NCBI RefSeq assembly: GCF_030733205.1
Contig: NZ_JASHJL010000001.1
Coordinates: forward strand, 186,001 to 250,000
Length of the DNA: 64,000 bases
Source: Mameliella sp. MMSF_3455
GTDB lineage: Bacteria; Pseudomonadota; Alphaproteobacteria; Rhodobacterales; Rhodobacteraceae
Direction: 5' to 3'
Position numbers and translations under genes: made by a program. The notes under the pieces are model-generated. The model ran no database searches. It saw only the letters and a list, made by a program, of their open reading frames with translations, and was not told where the DNA came from. Below, piece after piece: positions 37,154-45,572 of this stretch; positions within the stretch are counted from its first letter, which is position 1; the number at the start of each line of letters is the position of its first letter.

Positions 37154-37320
37154 GTCCGTCCATCGCAGCTTTGCCACTGCGGACCTTCGAGCATCGCGCA
37201 ACTCACCCTCACGTCAGTTGACCGACTCGCGGACAAAGTGCCAATTCGCTGGACTTTCGTGGATGTCTTTTGAGGCCAGACCACGAAACCGGTTTCTTTT
37301 AAGGCATGCGCGTCTGACGG

Positions 37321-38211
37321 TCAGATCTGCCCGACTTCCGTTCTGAACCAATCGCCGAAAGCCAGTAGCCTCGGGTCGGGGAACTCCGTGTCCGGATAGA
37401 CCAGCCAGATGCCCCTGCCGGTCGAGACGGGCGTTTCGTTCAGACGCACCAGGTGTCCCGCCGCGACATCGGCGGCAGTCAAGCGCCTGTCGGCGAGCGC
37501 CACGCCATGGCCGGAAAAGGCCAGATCGACGACCCGAGCACGGCTGCCGTAGCCGATCATCTGCTTGGGCGCCGCGCCTTCGTACCCCATCATCTCGAAC
37601 CAGGAGGACCAATCGTCTTTCTGCCCATCTATGTAGCCAAGCGTCAGCTGCGCGATCTCGGCGGCTGAAAGCGGCAAGTCGCGGCCCGACACCACGGTTG
37701 GAGCCGCCACCGGCAGCAGTTGGTCGTCCTGCATGCTGATTGTCGTCAGACCCGGCCAGTTGCCCTCACCATAACGCAACCCGCCGTCCAGGTCGCTCTT
37801 GGCAAAGTCGTTCGGGGAGACGCTTATTTCCGGCTCGACCCGGATCTCGGGGTAGAGCGCATGGAATCGCGAAAGGCGCGGCAGGACGATCCTGTTGCCG
37901 TAAAACGGGGTGACGCCGATGCGCAGGGTGCCGGACATCGGATTGCCCTGAAGGTCCATCGCCGCGTTCTCGATGGTATCGAAGGCCTGAGCGAGACGTG
38001 CGGCAAACCGCTTGGCGGCATCGGTCGGTTGCACCGTCCGGCCCCGGCGGCGGAAGAGGCTCAGTCCCAAATTGTCTTCCAAGGTCTTGATCTGATGACT
38101 CACGGCCGCATTGGTCACATGCAATTCCTCGGCGGCGCGCTTGAAACTTTCGTGGCGGGCCGCCGCTTCGAAGGTACGCAGGGCAGTCATGGGGGGCAGT
38201 CGGCGGGTCAT
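37321..38211 (-). CDS. LysR-family transcriptional regulator (GcvA-like)
   Basis: The 296-residue protein has an N-terminal winged HTH (about 6-65, PPMTALRTFEAAARHESFKR, then AAEELHVTNAAVSHQIKTLE), the GcvA-type signature, and a periplasmic-binding-like effector domain (about 95-296). It is divergent from the 69-aa gene and asnB, with 112 bases between the starts, so it may control them. The effector is unknown. Confidence 0.9.
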   Translation of the reverse strand: MTRRLPPMTALRTFEAAARHESFKRAAEELHVTNAAVSHQIKTLEDNLGLSLFRRRGRTVQPTDAAKRFAARLAQAFDTIENAAMDLQGNPMSGTLRIGVTPFYGNRIVLPRLSRFHALYPEIRVEPEISVSPNDFAKSDLDGGLRYGEGNWPGLTTISMQDDQLLPVAAPTVVSGRDLPLSAAEIAQLTLGYIDGQKDDWSSWFEMMGYEGAAPKQMIGYGSRARVVDLAFSGHGVALADRRLTAADVAAGHLVRLNETPVSTGRGIWLVYPDTEFPDPRLLAFGDWFRTEVGQI

Positions 38212-38323
38212 AGATGCTTGGTTAAATGAAACTCATCCACAGAGAAAGATCGTTTCATTTTTCTTTACCGCGTTGAGCCGCTAATTGTCCTTCAGACCGA
38301 CAAACAACGACTGGATACCAGCG

Positions 38324-38533
38324 ATGGCACAGGAAAAGACTCGGGCACCAGGCGAGTTGGAGCTTTGCATGATGGCGCAAGGTTGGGCCCCCGCCGATCT
38401 GCAGCGCGAGATCGCGGATGTCCGGCTGAGGGCCTCTTTCGCTTGGCCATCGCCCGCGCCCCTGATCCGGCGTCTCTACGCCTGCCTGGTCTATCCCCAT
38501 ACGCGCCACACTCCGCAACCGTCGAGCGTGTAA
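38324..38533 (+). CDS. small hypothetical protein upstream of asnB
   Basis: A 69-residue frame starts MAQEKTRAPGELELCMMAQG and ends 24 bases before asnB on the same strand, probably in the same transcript. The middle (WAPADLQREIADVRLRASF) is helical, with two Cys in the whole protein. I recognise no family. The start is the first ATG; no strong ribosome site is visible. It could be a translated leader or a true small protein. Confidence 0.4.
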   Translation: MAQEKTRAPGELELCMMAQGWAPADLQREIADVRLRASFAWPSPAPLIRRLYACLVYPHTRHTPQPSSV

Positions 38534-38557
38534 CGCCAGATTTCGAAAGGATTTCCC

Positions 38558-40078
38558 ATGTGCGGTTTCGTCTGCCTTTGGAACATTGATGACAAAGCGC
38601 TTGCCAAGCGGATGATCGAAAAGATCGCGCATCGCGGACCTGACGAAGTCCAAGTCTCCGCCTTGCCCGGTGCGCCCGTGACAATGGCGCATTGCCGTTT
38701 GTCGATCATCGGCCCGGAGGATGGCGCGCAACCGATACGCCAGACGGGCGACATGTTGGTTGCCAATGGCGAGATCTATAATCATGCGGACCTGCGCGCG
38801 ATCCTCGGAGAGGCGGCGTTTGAAACGGCCTCTGACAGCGAGACGATCCTGCACCTTTTCCGCTCTGGCAAGACCCGCTGGATTGACCGCCTGGACGGTA
38901 TGTTTGCCTTTGTGCTGGCCACCAAAGACCGGATCATCGCCGCCCGCGACCCGCTTGGCATCAAGCCGCTATACGTTGCGCATCTGAAGAACGGAGTCAT
39001 CTTTGCGTCAGAACTGAAGGCTTTCGACGGCATTCCGGTGGCCGGCATCGAGGCCATTCCGCCGGGTCATCTTTTCGACAGCCGCGACGGCTGGCGGCAA
39101 TGGTACCGCACTCCTCAGGGCGCCGCGACGGCGGAACCCGGCTTCGACATCGGACGCGCCTCGCGTGAACTGCGTCTGGTTCTGGAGGCCGCGGTCGCCA
39201 AGTGGATGGTGGCCGATGTCGAGGTCGGCAGCTTTCTGTCTGGCGGTCTGGACAGTTCGATCATTGCGGCCATCGCGCAGAAGGTTCGGATCGCGCAGGG
39301 GCTTGGTCCGCTCAAGACCTTTGCCGTCGGCACCGAAGGCAGCCCGGACCTGCTTGCCGCGCGTGCTGTTGCCGATCATATCGGTGCCGATCACCAAGAG
39401 GCGGTCTTTACCGCGCAGGACGTGATCGATGCCCTGCCGCATGTCATCTATCATCTTGAGTCCGCGGACGTGGACCTGGTGCGCTCGGCGCTGCCCACTC
39501 TGTTTGCCGCGCGGCTTGCAAGGGCGCAGGTCAAGGCTGTACTGACCGGCGAAGGCGCCGACGAACTGTTCGCGGGTTATACCTATCACCATGCCTACGC
39601 CGACGATCCCCGCGCGCTCGCCGATGAACTCACGCGCAGCCTTGGCACCATGCACAACATCAACCTTCAACGCGTGGACAGAGTGACCATGTCCGAAAGC
39701 CTGGAAGCACGCACGCCATTCCTCGACCGCGACCTCATCGACTTCGCACAGTCCATCCCGGCGGAGCTGAAGATGCGGCATACGGACCCCGACGCCCGCG
39801 ACGCGACTGGCTCGACGACCGAGAAATGGATCCTGCGCAAGGCCTGCGAAGATTTTTTGCCCGCCGGTCTCGTCTGGCGAAAGAAGGCGCAGTTCGACGA
39901 AGGCTCGGGCACCGTGGACGCATTGGGCGCCGCGCTGGAAAGCCTGATCGTCGGTCCGGTGACGCGGCAATCGGAGGGGGGCCTCTACGAACGTATCCTG
40001 CGCGACGCCTATGCTGACCCCGAACGCATCCTCGCCGCCGCTGGCACATGGGAGGCCGACAGGGTTCACGCAGAATAG
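38558..40078 (+). CDS. asnB: glutamine-hydrolysing asparagine synthase family protein
   Basis: The 506-residue protein begins MCGFVC, so Cys2 becomes the N-terminal nucleophile of the class II glutaminase domain (about 2-190: HRGPDE, NGEIYNH, RDPLGIKPLY). The synthase domain (about 200-506) has the ATP-pyrophosphate loop SFLSGGLDSS and the later GEGADELFAGY and EARTPFLDR. It would convert aspartate and glutamine to asparagine, or amidate another acceptor. It is shorter than the usual 550-640-residue AsnB, with little after the ATPase core. A GcvA-like LysR gene lies divergently upstream. Confidence 0.88.
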   Translation: MCGFVCLWNIDDKALAKRMIEKIAHRGPDEVQVSALPGAPVTMAHCRLSIIGPEDGAQPIRQTGDMLVANGEIYNHADLRAILGEAAFETASDSETILHLFRSGKTRWIDRLDGMFAFVLATKDRIIAARDPLGIKPLYVAHLKNGVIFASELKAFDGIPVAGIEAIPPGHLFDSRDGWRQWYRTPQGAATAEPGFDIGRASRELRLVLEAAVAKWMVADVEVGSFLSGGLDSSIIAAIAQKVRIAQGLGPLKTFAVGTEGSPDLLAARAVADHIGADHQEAVFTAQDVIDALPHVIYHLESADVDLVRSALPTLFAARLARAQVKAVLTGEGADELFAGYTYHHAYADDPRALADELTRSLGTMHNINLQRVDRVTMSESLEARTPFLDRDLIDFAQSIPAELKMRHTDPDARDATGSTTEKWILRKACEDFLPAGLVWRKKAQFDEGSGTVDALGAALESLIVGPVTRQSEGGLYERILRDAYADPERILAAAGTWEADRVHAE

Positions 40079-40489
40079 CTGACGGTGCACTTGCGACAGA
40101 GGCAGCGCGACGTCAAATTCATGGAAATCTCTGCCTGAAACTGAGCGTGACAATAGCTCATGCCTCGCTCCGAACCGAAATCGGACATTAGATCAACACG
40201 CAGAGATCACACCTTCGGCTCGGAGCGGACTTTTGGCAGCACAGAGGCTAGGACGAGCCGCCATGGCAAGATGGACCGCCGCTTCCAACGCACAGCGGAC
40301 CATCGCCAAGATAATCATCTCTGTGGCGCAACTTTCCCCGAACCGGCCTTTCGCAACTGGCGCGGATGTGTGGCGGTCTCACCGATGGTCGGGCCGTCCT
40401 GGACGATTGCGCAGCAAAGCGATGGATTCGAACAGGTATTCCGACATTCTCCGGTGACTTTCCCCGGGGCGCGCTGCATTCGTTGGAGG
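40079..40489. other. intergenic region between convergent asnB and hisI2
   Basis: About 410 bases between convergent genes. Plus-strand open frames across it continue into antisense hisI2 and lack family resemblance. I see no RNA gene or clear terminator here. Confidence 0.4.
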
Positions 40490-40963
40490 TCAGAGCTGTG
40501 TCGGGTTGGGGGCATCGCCGTAGACACTCTCAGGATCAAAGGTCCTTTGGTCTTCGAGAAATGCCAAGGGTTGGCCAGCATAGGGCCCGACGGACACCTC
40601 TCGGTAGAAACAGGACCGGTAGCCCACGTGGCAGGACGCGCCCGACCCAGCGACCGCGACCCGAAGCCATATAGCATCCTGATCATCATCGATCCTTGAT
40701 TCGACAACTTTTTGAATGAGACCGGACGTGGCGCCCTTGTGCCAAAGCACCTGCCTTGCCCGGCTGAAATAGTGTGCCTCGCCGGTCTGGAGGGTCAACC
40801 GTAGTGCCTCATCGGTCATCCAGCCCAGCATCAGAACCTCACCGGTTTCGGCGTCCGAGGTGATGCTGGGCAATAGACCGTTCTCATCGAATTTCGGCGC
40901 GAGATCCGTTCCCTCCTCAACCTGCTCGACCGAGATTCGTGGTTTGAATTCGAGTTGTGTCAT
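40490..40963 (-). CDS. hisI2: phosphoribosyl-AMP cyclohydrolase paralogue with altered zinc site
   Basis: The 157-residue protein is a HisI homologue: YFSRARQVLWHKG, SGLIQKVVES and ASCHVGYRSCF are recognisable. HisI normally binds catalytic zinc through three Cys, the first in a D-C-D-x-D motif. Here that motif is D-D-D-Q-D, with Asp93 in place of Cys, while Cys111 and Cys118 remain. The usual KGE is KGA. HisI paralogues of this kind are known from Zur regulons, where they are thought to replace the zinc-dependent histidine enzyme when zinc is scarce. A near-perfect Zur palindrome lies 18 bases upstream of its start, shared with the divergent COG0523 operon. Confidence 0.85.
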   Translation of the reverse strand: MTQLEFKPRISVEQVEEGTDLAPKFDENGLLPSITSDAETGEVLMLGWMTDEALRLTLQTGEAHYFSRARQVLWHKGATSGLIQKVVESRIDDDQDAIWLRVAVAGSGASCHVGYRSCFYREVSVGPYAGQPLAFLEDQRTFDPESVYGDAPNPTQL

Positions 40964-40981
40964 CGTCGCCTCTTGCGTTTA

Positions 40982-40999
40982 GTTATGTTATAACATAGC
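40982..40999. promoter_or_regulatory. Zur box 1 (divergent hisI2 / COG0523 operon)
   Basis: GTTATGTTATAACATAGC contains the perfect 14-base palindrome TATGTTATAACATA and matches the alphaproteobacterial Zur operator type (GTnATGTTATAACATnAC). It lies 18 bases from the hisI2 start and about 40 from the GTPase start, so one repressor dimer pair could silence both directions when zinc is replete. Confidence 0.88.
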
Positions 41000-41043
41000 G
41001 ATCTGTCGCGCAGTACCCCGGAAATGTAAAGAAGGAGGAGATG

Positions 41044-42177
41044 ATGGAATTTGAGGACACCCGCGTTCCGGTGACTCTCCTCACCGGTTTTCTTGGTGCG
41101 GGCAAGACAACGCTTCTGAACCGCCTGATCCGCGATCCCGAGGCCGGGCGCGTTGCCGTGATCATGAACGAATTCGGGGATGTGGGGCTGGATCACGACC
41201 TGATCGAAGAAGCCACCGAAGAAACCATCCTGATGCAGTCGGGGTGCCTGTGCTGCACGATCCGGGGGGATCTGCTGAAAACCCTCGGCAAGCTGATTGC
41301 GCGGCGCGACCGGGGCGATCTGGCTTTCGACCGCGTGGTCATCGAAACAACGGGAATCGCCGATCCGGGCCCGATCCTGCACAGCTTGATCGTGGATAGG
41401 ATCGTCGGGCCCCATTTTCGTATGGATGGCGTCGTGACGCTGGCGGATGCCGCCATGGGGCCGCGCACGCTCGATACCCAGTTCGAGGCCGTGCACCAGA
41501 TCGCGATGGCCGACGTGATCATCCTGTCCAAGACCGATTTGGTCACACCGGCGGAGGTCAAGAGGTTCGAAGCCCGGCTGGCCAGCATCAATCGCTCGGC
41601 CCGTCGCGTGCACGGCGAACATGGACGGGCACCCACCGGCACCTTATTCGGTCTCTCGGCCATGCGCGGCGGCGTGACGTCGTCCGACGTATCTAGCTGG
41701 CTGGGGATGGCCGAGGAAACGCCCGACCCCTTGGCGGGCCTGTCCGGGTTTCCGACCAAGCCCACCCCATCGGCCACCATGCCAATCTCCGGCGCCAGCG
41801 CGCATGGGGCCCATGATCACCGGATCTGCTCCGCCTCGATCGAGGTGAATGATCCAATCCCCTCCAGTATTTTCGATTTCTGGCTCGACACGCTGATTGC
41901 GCTCAAGGGCCCCGATATCCTGCGGATGAAAGGCATCGTGCATGTAGAGGGCATGAACTGGCCTTTTGTCTTTCATGGGGTTCAGCACATCTTCGACGCT
42001 CCGGTGCCTCTGAAATCCTGGTCTGGCAAAGATACGACCAGCCGGGTCGTCGTGATTGCGCGGGACATCGACGAAAGCGACCTCATGGCCAATCTCGAAA
42101 CCCTGCGCGTGCACCCCACACAGGCCAACGAGCAAGGAGACGGCGAGGCGCACCAGACAGCAGATATGCCGTTCTGA
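41044..42177 (+). CDS. COG0523 GTPase, putative zinc metallochaperone
   Basis: Tandem ATGs lie at 41041 and 41044; the second is better spaced from GGAGG. The 377-residue protein has Walker [11 protein letters not shown], the COG0523 metal motif GCLCCT (CxCC, about residue 70), the ETTGIADP switch region, the guanine-specificity motif SKTD and a C-terminal CobW_C domain (about 255-360). A short His run (AHGAHDH) lies between the domains. Zur-controlled members such as ZigA/ZagA deliver zinc to client enzymes during starvation. It is the first gene after Zur box 1. Confidence 0.9.
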   Translation: MEFEDTRVPVTLLTGFLGAGKTTLLNRLIRDPEAGRVAVIMNEFGDVGLDHDLIEEATEETILMQSGCLCCTIRGDLLKTLGKLIARRDRGDLAFDRVVIETTGIADPGPILHSLIVDRIVGPHFRMDGVVTLADAAMGPRTLDTQFEAVHQIAMADVIILSKTDLVTPAEVKRFEARLASINRSARRVHGEHGRAPTGTLFGLSAMRGGVTSSDVSSWLGMAEETPDPLAGLSGFPTKPTPSATMPISGASAHGAHDHRICSASIEVNDPIPSSIFDFWLDTLIALKGPDILRMKGIVHVEGMNWPFVFHGVQHIFDAPVPLKSWSGKDTTSRVVVIARDIDESDLMANLETLRVHPTQANEQGDGEAHQTADMPF

Positions 42178-42180
42178 GGA

Positions 42181-42411
42181 ATGTTGCGCCATTTTGACAC
42201 CGTTGCCCGCAGGTCGGTCCTGTCGTCGCGGTTGGGCCAGCCCTGCCGGTTTCAGCCAAATGACTTCACCAATTCCACCGAAGCGCTGAAGACCCACGCC
42301 CCTCTACGCGACCTCTGGCTGACCCTTCGGCGCCTTGTCCGCTGCACTCCTTTGGGCGGCATTGGATATGATCTGGTGCCCCCTCTCTCGAACCGAAAGA
42401 ACATGAAATGA
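42181..42411 (+). CDS. possible small protein between COG0523 gene and thrS2
   Basis: A 76-residue frame starts three bases after the GTPase stop, and its stop overlaps the thrS2 start (ATGA at 42408-42411), an arrangement usual for real coupled genes. The sequence ([20 protein letters not shown]...) matches no family I know, lacks a clear ribosome site and has weaker third-position GC than its neighbours. It may simply be the transcribed spacer. Confidence 0.25.
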   Translation: MLRHFDTVARRSVLSSRLGQPCRFQPNDFTNSTEALKTHAPLRDLWLTLRRLVRCTPLGGIGYDLVPPLSNRKNMK

Positions 42412-44330
42412 TCCACGTCCGCCTACCTGACGGGGCGTCCCGCGCCTTGCCTAAGTCCAGCACCGCCGCCGACCTTGCCGCGGCCATCAGCCCGAGCCTT
42501 GCGAAACGCACCGTGGCGGTGGTGGTCGAAGGGGAGATACGAGATCTGTCAGCACCGTTGCCTGATGGTGCCGAGGTGGAGTTGATGTCGCGCGACGATC
42601 CCCGCGCGCTGGACCTGATCCGCCACGACCTCGCCCATGTGCTGGCCGAGGCGGTGCAGGCGCTTTGGCCCGGCACGAAAGCCGCCATCGGACCGGCCAT
42701 CGCGCATGGGTTCTACTATGACTTCGACCGCGAAACGCCCTTCACGCCCGAGGATTTGCCCGTCATCGAAAAGAAGATGCGCGAGATCATCAAGGCGCGC
42801 AGGCCCTTCACCTGCGAAGAATGGACCCGCGATCAGGCGCAGGCGCATTTCGAGGCCGCGGGTGAGACTTACAAGCTGGCCCTGCTCGATGCGATCCCAG
42901 AGGGTGAGCCGGTCACCATCTACCGCCAGGGCGACTGGCTCGACCTGTGTCGCGGCCCGCACATGCGCCACACCGGCGACGCGGGCAGTGCCTTCAAACT
43001 GACGCATGTGGCCGGCGCCTACTGGCGCGGCGACAGCAACAACAAGATGTTGAGCCGCATTTACGGCGTGGCCTTCGCCGACAAGGCAGCGTTTGACGCG
43101 CATATGACCATGATGGCCGAGGCAGAGAAACGCGATCACCGCCGCCTCGGGCGCGAGATGAACCTGTTTCACTTCGAAGAGGTCGCGCCCGGGTCGGTGT
43201 TCTGGCACCCCAACGGCTGGCGGCTGTTCCAGACCCTGATCGGCTATATGCGCACCCGGCAGGAAGCGGCGGGCTATGTCGAGGTCAATTCGCCCGACAT
43301 CATGGACCGTGCTCTGTGGGAAACCTCGGGTCACTGGCAGAACTACCGCGAGAACATGTTCCTCGCCACCACCGAGGACGACCGCGACTATGCGCTGAAA
43401 CCGATGAACTGCCCCGGGCACATGCTGATCTATGGTCAGGGGGTCAAAAGCTATCGTGATCTGCCGCTGAAGATCGCCGAGTTCGGCAAGGTGCACCGGT
43501 ATGAACCGTCGGGCGCGCTTCACGGGCTTCTCAGGGTGCGCAGCTTTACCCAGGACGACGCGCATATCTATTGCACGCCCGAACAACTGACCGAGGAATG
43601 TCTGAAGGTCAACGATCTGGTTCTGTCCATCTATCGCGATTTCGGGTTCGAGGACGTGCGCATCAAGCTTTCGACCCGCCCCGAAAACCGGATCGGCAGC
43701 GACGAAAGCTGGGACCGGTCCGAAGAGGCGTTGCGCACGGCGCTCGACAAGGCCGGGCATCCCTATACGATTTTCGAAGGCGAGGGTGCCTTTTACGGGC
43801 CGAAACTGGAATACGTGCTGCGCGACGCCATCGGGCGGGATTGGCAATGCGGCACCCTTCAGGTCGATTTCAACCTGCCGGAACGCTTTGGCACCACCTA
43901 TGTCGCGGCCTCGGGCGAAAAACTGCCCCCCGTCATGCTGCACCGCGCGCTCTTCGGTTCGCTCGAACGCTTCACCGGCATCCTGATCGAACATCACGCC
44001 GGCCACCTGCCGCTCTGGCTCGCGCCGGTGCAGGCGGTGGTGGCGACCGTGACTGGCGCGGCGGACGATTGGGCGGTCGAGGTGGCCGAAACGATGCGCA
44101 AGGCGGGCCTGCGGGTAGAGCGTGACACGCGTAACGAAAAGATTGGCTACAAGGTGCGCGAACATGCGCTGAAGAAAGTGCCGGTTCAGATCGCCCTCGG
44201 CGCACGCGAGGCCGAGGACCGGACCGTCACGCTGCGCCGGCACGGCACCGATGAAACGCAGACGCTTGCCCTGACCGAGGCCGTGTCCCGTTTGGTGGCC
44301 GAGGCGCAGGCGCCGTGCAGCGACAGTTGA
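42408..44330 (+). CDS. thrS2: threonyl-tRNA synthetase, Zur-associated second copy
   Basis: The full-length 640-residue class II synthetase has a TGS domain (about 1-62), an editing domain with HDLAH and CRGPHMRH, and a catalytic core (about 240-530) with motif 2 and motif 3 ([11 protein letters not shown]). A C-terminal anticodon-binding domain (about 535-640, [14 protein letters not shown]) completes it. The active-site zinc ligands appear present: Cys in MNCPGHM, His in [10 protein letters not shown] and His in VMLHRALFG. It is therefore not an obviously zinc-free version; a higher zinc affinity or GTPase-assisted loading would be a reasonable purpose. Additional ThrRS copies in Zur regulons are known. 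Its setting in this operon strongly suggests it is the starvation copy rather than the housekeeping one. Confidence 0.9.
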   Translation: MIHVRLPDGASRALPKSSTAADLAAAISPSLAKRTVAVVVEGEIRDLSAPLPDGAEVELMSRDDPRALDLIRHDLAHVLAEAVQALWPGTKAAIGPAIAHGFYYDFDRETPFTPEDLPVIEKKMREIIKARRPFTCEEWTRDQAQAHFEAAGETYKLALLDAIPEGEPVTIYRQGDWLDLCRGPHMRHTGDAGSAFKLTHVAGAYWRGDSNNKMLSRIYGVAFADKAAFDAHMTMMAEAEKRDHRRLGREMNLFHFEEVAPGSVFWHPNGWRLFQTLIGYMRTRQEAAGYVEVNSPDIMDRALWETSGHWQNYRENMFLATTEDDRDYALKPMNCPGHMLIYGQGVKSYRDLPLKIAEFGKVHRYEPSGALHGLLRVRSFTQDDAHIYCTPEQLTEECLKVNDLVLSIYRDFGFEDVRIKLSTRPENRIGSDESWDRSEEALRTALDKAGHPYTIFEGEGAFYGPKLEYVLRDAIGRDWQCGTLQVDFNLPERFGTTYVAASGEKLPPVMLHRALFGSLERFTGILIEHHAGHLPLWLAPVQAVVATVTGAADDWAVEVAETMRKAGLRVERDTRNEKIGYKVREHALKKVPVQIALGAREAEDRTVTLRRHGTDETQTLALTEAVSRLVAEAQAPCSDS

Positions 44331-44373
44331 GCCCCCCGACACCCAATCTGACACGACACGGAAGGAAAGACCC

Positions 44374-44844
44374 TTGATTACATCACGAGATCTTCTGGCT
44401 GCACGCACCACGTGGGGCGCGCAGAAAATCGCCATCTCCAAGGCCTTCGAGGATGGCGGAATCGAGGCGGCGCGCGCAGCCGCAACGGCGCACCTGGACG
44501 CGAATTACGGCTACAACCTAGGCCCGGTGCTGTTCAAACCCACCATGGCCAGCGGCGAACAGACCTTTCGCCCGACCAAAGAGGGCGCACTGGCCTATTT
44601 CTGCGGCCATTCCGACGATTTCCCGCGCGATGCCGGGTTTGCGATCCGCGGCTGGCGCGCCATGAACAGCGTGACCTCGGCCGAATTCATCGAGGGCGAT
44701 GTCGCGATGTGGATGGGCTGGGTCACCCTGACCGACCGCGATGGCAACGACACCACGGTCGACAAGAGCTTTGGCTACAAGCGGGACGCCAACGGCGTTT
44801 TGCGCATCGTGCTGCACCATTCGTCCCTGCCGTTTCAGCCATAG
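44374..44844 (+). CDS. iota-class carbonic anhydrase (CaMKII-association/SnoaL-like fold), predicted metal-free
   Basis: The TTG at 44374 is the start, with GGAAGGAAAG just upstream. The 156-residue protein has no signal peptide. It has the single-domain cone-shaped NTF2/CaMKII-association pattern and ends [20 protein letters not shown] followed by SLPFQP. The terminal (H)HHSSxP motif is the signature of iota carbonic anhydrases, of which cyanobacterial and algal members work without any metal. Genomes often mislabel this family. It sits between thrS2 and DUF1826 downstream of a Zur box, so its likely job is to hydrate CO2 when zinc-dependent alpha, beta or gamma enzymes lack metal. The biochemical role is inferred from family and context. 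Confidence 0.8.
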   Translation: MITSRDLLAARTTWGAQKIAISKAFEDGGIEAARAAATAHLDANYGYNLGPVLFKPTMASGEQTFRPTKEGALAYFCGHSDDFPRDAGFAIRGWRAMNSVTSAEFIEGDVAMWMGWVTLTDRDGNDTTVDKSFGYKRDANGVLRIVLHHSSLPFQP

Positions 44845-44898
44845 GCCCGAGATCAAGGCAGGACACTCACGCGACGGGACAGCACTTCAGGAGGCGAG

Positions 44899-45550
44899 AT
44901 GACGTATTATCAGGACATACTCGAAGAGGCGGGCAATGCTATCTTCCGTGCGGAAACGCCGGATGCAATCGCGGCCATTCGCCGGCCCTCCTGCGCCGCA
45001 ACGATCTGGCAGCGCAAGCCAACGACGCGGTTTCAGTCCTGGATCGATGCTCTCCCGCCCGAGCAGCTGCCAAGCGCGCGGATTGTCCTGCGCGCCGAAA
45101 TGGTGGGCGCGGCCTTGCTCAAATTGGCAGAGGCGCATGGCACGCCCGAGGGGCCGGAACGCGACCTGCTGATCGAAGATGTCTCGGCCCTTGCGGCGAT
45201 CTTTGCCGATGTCATGCGGGTGAAGTACGTGCGCCTGCGGCTGGAAACCGTTACCGGCAACGCCTGCCGCAAGTTTCATCTGGATGCCGTGACCGGACGG
45301 CTGATCTGCACCTACCGCGGCCCCGGCACGCAATATGGCACCGCCGTCACGGGCACCGCGCCGCATCGGATCCACGCGGTGCCAACCGGCGCCCATTGTG
45401 CTGCGCGGCACCCATTGGCCCGAAAAGCCGCTGTCCGGACTTCTGCACAGGTCTCCGCCGATCGAGGGCACAGGCAGGGTTCGGTTCGTCCTCGTGCTCG
45501 ACCCTGTCGATGACCCGGCACAAGCAACCAACACCGGATTCATGCACTGA
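44899..45550 (+). pseudogene. DUF1826 family protein, frameshifted copy
   Basis: GGAGGCGAG precedes the ATG at 44899. The frame follows the intact paralogue at 51342-51977 residue for residue ([49 protein letters not shown]) up to AVPTGA near 45390. The paralogue then continues [20 protein letters not shown]; the same sequence ([20 protein letters not shown]) appears here only in the next frame, up to 45550. The shift equals a two-base loss in a C-rich stretch. DUF1826 proteins are frequent Zur-regulon members of unknown function. With the intact copy nearby, this one is probably non-functional, or makes a truncated 204-residue product. Confidence 0.75.
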
Positions 45551-45572
45551 AATCAACACAGGGGGCACAATC

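Noticed and set aside
44412..45572. Very long plus-strand frame reading into adhC (774 codons)
   Set aside because: Its upstream part is an Arg/His-rich shadow across the iota-CA and DUF1826 genes; adhC starts normally at 45573.
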